Part shown: positions 1 through 6,355 of the stretch, piece by piece | Layout of the letters: every line of letters begins with the position of its first letter | How positions within the stretch are numbered: position 1 is the stretch's first letter | Source of the DNA: Promethearchaeota archaeon | Lineage (GTDB): Archaea; Asgardarchaeota; Lokiarchaeia; Sigynarchaeales; SOKP01 | Assembly (NCBI GenBank): GCA_019057775.1 | Contig: JAHLWT010000104.1 | Coordinates: 1-11,762 of the forward strand | Direction: 5' to 3' | DNA: 11,762 nucleotides | Translations under genes and position numbers: made by a program | The notes under the pieces: model-generated | Seen by the model: only the letters and a program-made list of their open reading frames with translations | What the model was told of the DNA's origin: nothing | Databases searched by the model: none

Positions 1-88
1 ATGTGCTTTAGAAAATAATGTTGATTTAATTTGTAGTTTTGATGACGATTTTGATGAAATTAAAGAAATAAAAAGGATTGAGCCATAA
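1..88 (+). CDS. PIN-domain (VapC-like) toxin, C-terminal end only
   Basis: The frame starting at base 2 is open from the window edge to TAA at 86-88 and gives 28 residues. They include SFDDDFDEI and end in KRIEP. This resembles the end of PIN-domain ribonucleases: a hydrophobic strand (VDLICSF), an Asp-rich metal-binding turn (DDDFD) and a short tail ending near proline. PIN toxins such as VapC cleave RNA using clustered acidic residues and Mg2+, usually with a small antitoxin gene just upstream, which would lie outside the window. The stop is 4 nt before the ATG of the hypD remnant, so the two would have shared a transcript. Only the last strand and acidic cluster are visible, so the assignment rests on a short motif and could be wrong. 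Confidence 0.55.
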   Translation, partial: CALENNVDLICSFDDDFDEIKEIKRIEP

Positions 89-92
89 TAAG

Positions 93-308
93 ATGGAAAT
101 TCCTGGTGTGAAAGTCCTAAGGAGTAAAAAATTTACTAGTAAAATAATCAGGACTATCAATAAATTAACGGAAGATATTAATAAACCAGTTAAAACTATG
201 CATGTTTGTGGAACTCACGAGTATACAATTTCTAAATATGGATTAAGAACGCTCCTACCCAAAGAAATCGAAGTATTATCGGGTGAGCCAATTCCACGGA
301 TTTGTTAA
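93..308 (+). pseudogene. hypD: 5' remnant of a hypD paralogue
   Basis: This 71-codon reading frame matches the first 64 residues of the intact HypD at 1099-2193 at 48 of 64 positions. It keeps the CGTHE motif (CGTHEYTISKYGLRTLLPKEIE) but breaks down at the second motif: the intact gene has GPGCPVC where this one has GEPIPRIC and a stop. About 290 residues are missing, including the second cysteine motif and the C-terminal Fe-S cysteines, so it cannot work as HypD. ATG at 93 is chosen because it aligns with the start of the intact copy; a TTG at 78 in the same frame would overlap the PIN gene. In the last 29 homologous codons I count 13 synonymous and 2 non-synonymous differences, so the two copies diverged under purifying selection before this one was cut. 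Its stop (306-308) overlaps the stop of the minus-strand HepT gene (305-307). Confidence 0.85.
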
Positions 309-664
309 TCATTATTTTCATCCTTATCTTTTACACTTAATATTTTCTCAACACTCATTTTAAGAGTAAATATGTCTTTCTTAGCAGTGTTCCATACTTC
401 TTTTAGATCCACCGTGAAGTATCCATGAATTAATTTATCTCTCATTCCAGCTATTTTTATCCAAGGTATACTTATAAAGGTTTTTTTTATATCATCTGCA
501 AGGTTCTTTGTAGCTTCTCCAATAATTCCAAGTTCTCTAATTACAGCACTTTGAATTAATCTTGTCCTTTTGAAAGTCTCAAAATCAACATTCTTAGTAA
601 ATTCTATGATGTGCACACATGAATCAAGTATATGACTTAAAAAGAGGTAATTTTTATCATTCAT
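305..664 (-). CDS. hepT: HepT-like HEPN ribonuclease toxin (DUF86)
   Basis: This 119-residue protein is close to the usual DUF86/HepT length. It is mainly helical and has the HEPN catalytic signature R-x4-H-x-Y at R75, H80 and Y82 (RDKLIHGYF). HEPN toxins of this class are metal-independent RNases. In the studied HepT/MntA pairs the partner nucleotidyltransferase neutralises the toxin by adding AMP to the tyrosine of this motif, and that tyrosine is present here. The ATG (664-662) overlaps the TGA of the upstream mntA-like gene as ATGA, so the pair is translationally coupled with the antitoxin first. A glycine-glutamate helix (IRELGIIGEATKNL, about residues 42-55) is also typical of the family. 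The stop lies inside the hypD remnant stop codon, so this gene marks the truncation edge. Function is inferred from motif and partner. Confidence 0.9.
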   Translation of the reverse strand: MNDKNYLFLSHILDSCVHIIEFTKNVDFETFKRTRLIQSAVIRELGIIGEATKNLADDIKKTFISIPWIKIAGMRDKLIHGYFTVDLKEVWNTAKKDIFTLKMSVEKILSVKDKDENND

Positions 665-960
665 TCATAAATCACAATTGCTTCTTTCAATACTTGATTT
701 TTAATATATGGGCTTATCCCATTTCGAGATAATAGATCAATTTTCATATTTAAAGATTCTGATAATTCAATCTCTATACCCACATGATCCAATAGACTCG
801 TTCCTTCAGGGAACTCTACAATTAGATCTAAATCACTTTTTGGTGTTGCTTCATTGCGGGCATAAGATCCAAAAACTAATATTTTTTTAATACCATGCTT
901 TATTAAAATTGAAATTATTTTTTTTTTAATCTCCTCATTTAATTCTATCTTATTATTCAA
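661..960 (-). CDS. mntA: MntA-like minimal nucleotidyltransferase antitoxin
   Basis: This 99-residue protein carries the pol-beta-type nucleotidyltransferase signature: GS at residues 31-32 (FGSYARNEA), then D43-x-D45 (SDLDLIVEF) and a third acidic residue at D75 (MKIDLLS). These are the nucleotide-binding and metal-binding residues of minimal nucleotidyltransferases. In HepT/MntA systems this protein AMPylates the HEPN toxin. The start is TTG at 960: an in-frame TGA lies three codons upstream, no ATG follows until residue 72, and GTGAT (complement of 966-970) forms a plausible ribosome binding site. The gene is first in a two-gene operon overlapping hepT by 4 nt. It is divergent from hypD, and both must be driven from the 138-bp gap at 961-1098. 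Confidence 0.9.
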   Translation of the reverse strand: MNNKIELNEEIKKKIISILIKHGIKKILVFGSYARNEATPKSDLDLIVEFPEGTSLLDHVGIEIELSESLNMKIDLLSRNGISPYIKNQVLKEAIVIYE

Positions 961-1098
961 TTTGTATCACTTCTAATTTATATTGAAAATATTTTAATTA
1001 TAGAGAAAAAATATCTTAAATAATTTCTACTATAAATAAAGATAATTTACTTTATTATAATTTGCTGAACTTTCAAAAAATTTGGTTTAGATAATATC
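961..1098. promoter_or_regulatory. Divergent promoter region, mntA/hepT and hypD
   Basis: This 138-bp, almost pure A/T gap separates the minus-strand toxin-antitoxin operon from the plus-strand hypD, so it should hold both promoters. An AT-rich TATA-like stretch (TTTATTATAATTT, about 1050-1062) lies some 40 bp before the hypD ATG. I see no strong inverted repeat and nothing resembling the missing 3' part of the hypD remnant. The exact promoter cannot be fixed by eye because the whole gap is A/T. Confidence 0.4.
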
Positions 1099-2193
1099 AT
1101 GAATGTTCCTGGATTAACTATCCTTAAAAGTAAGGTATTTACAAGTAAGATCATAGGATCAATCAATAAACTAATGAAAGACATCAATAGACCGATTAAA
1201 TTTATGCATGTATGCGGCACACACGAGCATACAATTTCAAAGTATGGTCTAAGAACCTTATTACCTAAAGAAATCGAAATATTATCAGGTCCCGGTTGCC
1301 CAGTATGTATTTGTCCTGCTGCAGATATTGATAAAGCAGTTGAGCTTGGAAAACGAAAAGACACGATAATAACTACTTTTGGAGATATGATACGAGTTCC
1401 TGCCACAAATATTTCTCTAGCTGAACTTAAGGCAAAAGGTGCTGATGTTCGAATTGTCTATGGCCCAAATGATGCGGTTAAAATTGCCAGAGAAAATCCA
1501 AATAAAGAAGTGATATTTTTTGCAATAGGTTTTGAAACTACAGCTCCATTGATTGGATATGAAATAAAATCGGGTCCTCCCTCTAATTTTTCTGTTATTT
1601 GTGCCCATAAATTAATTCCGGCAGCTTTAGAACTTCTAATGAGCCAATCACAATTGAGAATTGATGGTTTTATCTCACCAGGACATGTTTCTACTATTAT
1701 TGGTCTTAAACCATATGAAATTTATTCCCAAGGTTATAGAATTCCCAATGTTATCGCGGGATTTGAGCCAAACGATGTATTATTAACAATTCTAATGCTT
1801 TTAAAACAAATAAGAGATAAGAAATTTGATACATTAAATGAATATTCAAGAGTTGTGAAACCAGAAGGAAATAAGATCGCTCAAGAGATAATTAAGACTG
1901 TATTTGAAACTGTCTCATCTCCGTGGAGGGGGATAGGGAGAATACTCGATGGTGGTTTAGTGATTAAAGAAGAATATGCAACATTCGATGCTGACAAAAA
2001 ATTTGATATAAAAATAGAAAAATCTCAAGACATTCCCCCTGATTGCTCATGTCATTTAATAATGGTTGGAAAACTCTATCCTTATGAGTGTAAATTATTT
2101 CGAGAAAAATGTACTCCAATCAACCCAATTGGTCCTTGTATGGTTTCACAAGAAGGCACTTGTAATATTTTTTATAAATACCACAGTGATTAA
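1099..2193 (+). CDS. hypD: Hydrogenase maturation factor HypD
   Basis: HypD is the Fe-S scaffold that, with HypC, holds the Fe(CN)2CO unit while cyanide ligands from HypE/HypF are added, before transfer to the [NiFe]-hydrogenase large subunit in the cytoplasm. The 364 residues match the usual length of about 360-375. All family signatures are present: CGTHE at residues 39-43, GPGCPVC at 64-70 (C67, C70), and a C-terminal cysteine set (C316, C318, C331, C338, C347, C355) that includes the [4Fe-4S] ligands. The ATG at 1099 fits the family N-terminus; no clear Shine-Dalgarno site precedes it. hypF follows on the same strand after 228 bp. No hypC, hypE, hypA or hypB is in the window. A 5' remnant of a second hypD lies about 800 bp upstream, beyond the toxin-antitoxin operon. 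Confidence 0.97.
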   Translation: MNVPGLTILKSKVFTSKIIGSINKLMKDINRPIKFMHVCGTHEHTISKYGLRTLLPKEIEILSGPGCPVCICPAADIDKAVELGKRKDTIITTFGDMIRVPATNISLAELKAKGADVRIVYGPNDAVKIARENPNKEVIFFAIGFETTAPLIGYEIKSGPPSNFSVICAHKLIPAALELLMSQSQLRIDGFISPGHVSTIIGLKPYEIYSQGYRIPNVIAGFEPNDVLLTILMLLKQIRDKKFDTLNEYSRVVKPEGNKIAQEIIKTVFETVSSPWRGIGRILDGGLVIKEEYATFDADKKFDIKIEKSQDIPPDCSCHLIMVGKLYPYECKLFREKCTPINPIGPCMVSQEGTCNIFYKYHSD

Positions 2194-2421
2194 GTTTAAA
2201 AAATACCAACTAATTTGGATTTATTAAATTGACCATGGAAATGAATTATCATATATCCCCCTTAAGCTTTGTTGCGTCATAAATTAATCTCTGAATTATT
2301 GTATTATCCTAATTACCTAATTTGGGATTTTATTTCTTATACTAATAAAACATTAATTTTTTTTACTTTGTTAGTATTAAATTTAACAAGTTGGGAATAA
2401 CTTTTATTTTGAGATATTTTC
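2194..2421. other. hypD-hypF intergenic gap
   Basis: This 228-bp A/T-rich gap holds no convincing gene; the only short open frame I see is about 15 codons. A run of eight T at 2357-2364 could end the hypD transcript in the archaeal manner. The AT stretch after it (around 2375-2390) could be a separate hypF promoter. The length of the gap suggests that hypD and hypF are not tightly coupled. No inverted repeat with arms longer than five bases was seen. Confidence 0.35.
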
Positions 2422-4833
2422 TTGAAAGCCATAAAGACATTCGAAATTAACATTTCTGGAATTGTGCAAGGTGTTGGTTTTAGACCATTTCTTTTTAATT
2501 TAGCAAGAAAATATGATCTAAAAGGATATATTCTTAATCGTGGTAATGCTGGAGTTAGATTAGTGTTACAAGGAATTTTGGTTAACCTAAATAAATTTAT
2601 AGAATCAGTTAAGTCAGACCGTCCAAAAATATCTTTTATAGAAAAAATTGAGAGGAAAGAATTACCTTCTGAAAGGACATTTTCAAGCCTTGATATTAAA
2701 AATAGCGAACAAGGACGAGGTATTAGTTTAACTTTACCACCAGATATTGCGATTTGTGAGGATTGCTTAAAAGATATGCGAAACCCAGACTTAAAGAAGT
2801 ATTATCAATATCCCTTCATTGCATGTGCCATTTGTGGACCTAGATTTACAACAGTTACTGAATTACCTTATGATAGAGAACGAAGTACAATGATTAAATT
2901 TCCCTTCTGTGAAAAAGCGGAACCAGAATCTTGTTTAAACGAATATTCAAACTTCAATAATAGAAGATTTCATGCCCAGACTTTTGCTTGTGCAGTTTGT
3001 GGCCCTCATTATAAGTTTTATAATAAGCAAAAAGAAATAATTGAAAGTAAGTCAACAGAACAAACTTTAAGAGAAACAGTTCAAAGAATAAAAGAAGGGG
3101 ATATTATAGCAGTAAAAGGAATTGGTGGGGTTCACTTAGTTTGTTTAGCTGAAGATGATGATGTTATTCTCAAACTACGTAAGAGAAAAGGCGAAAGAAA
3201 ACACAAACCCTTTGCCGTTATGGTTCCAGATTTAGATTTAATTGATCAATTTTTAAAAATCTCAACTAAAGAACAAGAAATTTTAAATTCATTCCGAAGA
3301 CCAATAGTTCTTTTGGAACGAAAGAGTGTAATTAAAGATTCATTGATAAGTAACTACATAGCTCCTGGCTTAAACAATATAGGAATAATTTTACCTTATT
3401 CTGGTATTCACTACCTATTATTTGACTATATAGGAAGAAGACCTCTAATTTATACTAGCGGAAATAAATCTTCTATCCCGATGGCAATAGAAAATGAGGG
3501 AATCTTCAACCAATTAAAAGATTTAGCTGATGGATTTTTACTTCATAATAGACCAATTTTTCAGAGAATCGATGACAGCGTTTTACGACTTCATAATGAC
3601 AGAATAAAATTAATGCGACGATCACGAGGTTTTGTCCCAGAATATCTTTCGTTGCCATTTAAGGTAGATATTCTAAGCGCTATAGCTACTGGTCCTGAAT
3701 TAGCTACTACTGGAGCTTTATTAAGGAGAAATCGAATCTTTCCAACTCAACATATCGGGAATATTACCCATCTTGAAACTTATGACTTTTTAAAAGAAGC
3801 ATTATTTCACATGAAAAATCTATTACAAGTTAATGATTCAGAAGTTAAATTTGTAGCTTGCGATTTGCATCCCTTGTTCATTACTTCTAAACTAGCTAAC
3901 GAATTATCAGACCAATTTAAAGCTGTGGCTTATCCAATTCAACATCATTTTGCTCATATTTTAAGTCTGATGGCTGAGAATCAAGTCAAAAAAGATGAAA
4001 AAATTGTTGGAATAGCTATGGATGGAGTTGGCTTGGGAGATGATGGGAATGTTTGGGGTGGGGAAATTTTAGTATCATCTTACGATGGCTATGAACGAAT
4101 TGGCCAGTTAGAATATCAACCAATGGTTGGAGGAGATAGGTGTACTAAATATCCAGCTCGAATGCTTGCTTCAATAGTGTTAAAAGCATCTAGTTTTGAA
4201 GAAGCATCAAAGATTTTTAATAAATTGGAGCTAGCAAAAGATTTAGAATATAAAGAAGCAGAACTCAAAACTCTTATTTCACAATTTCAAGCTGTAAATA
4301 TGGAATTTCCCTCTGAAAACATTCCGTTATCAAGTTCTTCGGGTAGGGTTCTTGATGCGGTGTCATATATATTAGGAGCTTCAAATATTAAGACATATCG
4401 AGGAGAACCTGCTATGAGGCTTGAGGGGTTAGCGTCAAAGGGAAATCAAGATGCAGTTAAGCTTGATATTGAAATAAAAAAGAAAAATGGAGTCTCTGTA
4501 ATAAATACTTCAAAATTGGTATTAGATCTCATTAATTTAGTTAATAATAAAATGAATAAACCTTCAGATATAGCAGCCAAATTTCAAACAGAATTAGCTT
4601 TAGCTTTTTCAAGAATAGCGAAGGAAATCGCTGAATTAAGGGGGATTATTAAGATAGGCCTAACTGGAGGTGTTGCGTATAATTATTCAATTTCCAAAAC
4701 AATAAAAGAAGATATATCTGTTGAGGGATTTCAATTTTTAGAACACAACTTGATTCCTCCGGGAGATGCTGGTATTAGCACAGGTCAATTGATAGGAGGA
4801 ATTTTCAAATTTAATCCCATGAATGATAAGTAA
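2422..4833 (+). CDS. hypF: Carbamoyltransferase HypF
   Basis: HypF converts carbamoyl phosphate and ATP to a carbamoyl-adenylate and passes the carbamoyl group to the C-terminal cysteine of HypE, the source of the hydrogenase cyanide ligands. Domains in order: acylphosphatase (GIVQGVGFRPF, residues 13-23); zinc-finger region with C112/C115, C135/C138, C163/C171 and C190/C193; YrdC-like domain (KGIGGVHL from 232, then RKRKGERKHKPFAVM 253-267); and a Kae1-like carbamoyltransferase domain with HHFAH at 508-512, MDGVGLGDDG from 533 and TGGVAYN from 748. At 803 residues it is slightly longer than the usual 750-780. TTG at 2422 is the likely start: an in-frame TGA is four codons upstream and the acylphosphatase fold begins within ten residues. 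One oddity is that the third zinc-binding pair is C-x7-C rather than C-x2-C. Confidence 0.97.
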   Translation: MKAIKTFEINISGIVQGVGFRPFLFNLARKYDLKGYILNRGNAGVRLVLQGILVNLNKFIESVKSDRPKISFIEKIERKELPSERTFSSLDIKNSEQGRGISLTLPPDIAICEDCLKDMRNPDLKKYYQYPFIACAICGPRFTTVTELPYDRERSTMIKFPFCEKAEPESCLNEYSNFNNRRFHAQTFACAVCGPHYKFYNKQKEIIESKSTEQTLRETVQRIKEGDIIAVKGIGGVHLVCLAEDDDVILKLRKRKGERKHKPFAVMVPDLDLIDQFLKISTKEQEILNSFRRPIVLLERKSVIKDSLISNYIAPGLNNIGIILPYSGIHYLLFDYIGRRPLIYTSGNKSSIPMAIENEGIFNQLKDLADGFLLHNRPIFQRIDDSVLRLHNDRIKLMRRSRGFVPEYLSLPFKVDILSAIATGPELATTGALLRRNRIFPTQHIGNITHLETYDFLKEALFHMKNLLQVNDSEVKFVACDLHPLFITSKLANELSDQFKAVAYPIQHHFAHILSLMAENQVKKDEKIVGIAMDGVGLGDDGNVWGGEILVSSYDGYERIGQLEYQPMVGGDRCTKYPARMLASIVLKASSFEEASKIFNKLELAKDLEYKEAELKTLISQFQAVNMEFPSENIPLSSSSGRVLDAVSYILGASNIKTYRGEPAMRLEGLASKGNQDAVKLDIEIKKKNGVSVINTSKLVLDLINLVNNKMNKPSDIAAKFQTELALAFSRIAKEIAELRGIIKIGLTGGVAYNYSISKTIKEDISVEGFQFLEHNLIPPGDAGISTGQLIGGIFKFNPMNDK

Positions 4834-4920
4834 AATACATTTTTAAAACATTTTGGACTCACTTGTAAGATACTTTATGGCTTTTGGCTTTTTCAAACCA
4901 TATCAGATTAATAATTTACT

Positions 4921-4930
4921 TTAAAAATAC
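4921..4930 (+). promoter_or_regulatory. Candidate TATA box for the PurF-like gene
   Basis: TTAAAAATAC lies about 25 bp before the ATG at 4953 and only a weak ribosome binding sequence (TTGATG) intervenes. In archaea this spacing suggests transcription starts near the ATG, giving a short-leader or leaderless mRNA. The call is by spacing and composition only; A/T-rich sequence produces such boxes by chance. Confidence 0.3.
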
Positions 4931-4952
4931 TGATCCATATAGTTGATGTATA

Positions 4953-6353
4953 ATGGGTGGGCTTTTCGGAGTTTTTTCAAATAATGAAGATTGTTTAGAA
5001 GATCTCTTTTACGGGACAGATTATCATTCACATTTAGGTACAAGAAGAGGAGGATTAGCAGTAAAAAATGGAGAAGGTTTCCAAAGATTTATTAAAAACA
5101 TCACGACAACTCAATTTAGGTCGAAATTTGAAAAAGATATCAAAAAAATGCATGGTAATAAAGGGATAGGAGTAATAAGCGATTATGACGATCAACCATT
5201 AATAATTAATTCACATTTAGGCGTTTTTGCCATCGTAACAGTAGGGAAAATCAATAATTTAGAAGATTTAGCTAAAAAAGCCTTGGATAACGGATCACAT
5301 TTTTCAGAGATGCATGGAGGTGAAATAAATCCTACAGAAATGGTTGCAACAATAATTAGTCAAGGTGTTACATTTGAAGACGGAATACAGAAAGTTCAAG
5401 AAATGGTTAATGGATCATGTACATTACTTATATTGACAAATGAAGGTATCTATGCCGTTAGGGATAAATTGGGGAGAACTCCACTTATTATAGGGAAAAA
5501 ATCTGAAGCCTATGCAGTAACAATGGAAACATGCGCATTTCCAAATCTCGGATATAAAACAATTAAATTTCTTGGACCAGGTGAAGTAATCTTCATAAAT
5601 GAGAACGGACTTGAACAAAAAGTCCCTCCAGGAGACCGGTTGCAAATTTGCGCATTTTTATGGGTATATTATGGATACCCCGCATCAAGTTATGAGGGTA
5701 TTAATGTTGAAGTAGTACGCTATAAATGTGGTTCGTGTTTAGCAAAAAAAAATGATTTGGAAATCGATCTTGTAGCGGGTATTCCTGATTCTGGTACAGC
5801 CCATGGATTAGGTTACGCGAATGAAGCTAAGATCCCTTTTTCCCGACCCTATGTAAAATATACTCCTACATGGCCTCGAAGTTTTATGCCTCAAATCCAA
5901 TCTGTAAGAGATCTAGTTGCGAAAATGAAATTGATTCCTATTAAGGAGCTTATTAAAGATAAACGCTTGCTTTTTTGTGAAGATTCTATTGTTAGGGGAA
6001 CTCAACTGAGAAAAACAATTCAAAGGTTGTATGAAAATGGAGCTAAGGAAGTGCATATGCGGCCGGCTTGCCCTCCACTTGTCTATAGCTGTAAGTTTCT
6101 AAATTTTTCACGATCTCGTTCAGAGCTAGATTTAGCTGGACGTTGGGCTATAAAAGAATTAATCGGAAGGAATATCGAAGATCCTGCCGATTATGTTGAT
6201 CCAGAATCTGATAATTACAAGGCTATGGTTGACATTATTCGTAAAAGATTACAATTAACGACTTTACAATACCAGAAACTTGAAGACTTAGTCAAAGCAA
6301 TTGGTTTGCCAAAAGAAAAACTATGTACCTATTGTTGGGATGGTGTAGAATAA
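4953..6353 (+). CDS. PurF-like protein lacking the catalytic cysteine
   Basis: This 466-residue protein has the two-domain layout of amidophosphoribosyltransferase: an N-terminal Ntn-type glutaminase domain (about 1-225) and a phosphoribosyltransferase domain (about 230-466). The PRPP loop is EDSIVRGT at 343-350, with Glu for the usual first Asp. C233, C380, C458 and C461 match in order and spacing the [4Fe-4S] ligands of Bacillus-type PurF. The protein starts MGGLFGV, with glycine where PurF has its nucleophilic Cys after processing. The region matching the oxyanion Asn-Gly reads VTVGKINN, so glutamine hydrolysis is not expected. Proteins starting MGG-FG followed by DYHSHLGTRRGG are known in anaerobes such as clostridia, usually annotated as amidophosphoribosyltransferase, so this is a family rather than local decay. 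It converges on the canonical purF. A role with free ammonia, in regulation or on another substrate is open. Confidence 0.85.
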   Translation: MGGLFGVFSNNEDCLEDLFYGTDYHSHLGTRRGGLAVKNGEGFQRFIKNITTTQFRSKFEKDIKKMHGNKGIGVISDYDDQPLIINSHLGVFAIVTVGKINNLEDLAKKALDNGSHFSEMHGGEINPTEMVATIISQGVTFEDGIQKVQEMVNGSCTLLILTNEGIYAVRDKLGRTPLIIGKKSEAYAVTMETCAFPNLGYKTIKFLGPGEVIFINENGLEQKVPPGDRLQICAFLWVYYGYPASSYEGINVEVVRYKCGSCLAKKNDLEIDLVAGIPDSGTAHGLGYANEAKIPFSRPYVKYTPTWPRSFMPQIQSVRDLVAKMKLIPIKELIKDKRLLFCEDSIVRGTQLRKTIQRLYENGAKEVHMRPACPPLVYSCKFLNFSRSRSELDLAGRWAIKELIGRNIEDPADYVDPESDNYKAMVDIIRKRLQLTTLQYQKLEDLVKAIGLPKEKLCTYCWDGVE

Positions 6354-6355
6354 GG

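Noticed and set aside
1047..1406. 119-codon open frame on the minus strand over the hypD 5' end
   Set aside because: It is antisense to the strongly conserved hypD sequence, has no recognisable domain, and its openness follows from the codon pattern of hypD.
2340..2380. Possible stem ACTAA...TTAGT before hypF
   Set aside because: The arms are only five bases with a long A/T loop, which is expected by chance in this sequence.
4953..4970. Missing Cys of the PurF-like protein as a wrong start call
   Set aside because: MGGLFGV aligns directly with the CGVFG start of PurF, so the residue is replaced by Gly rather than lost by truncation, and related proteins start the same way.
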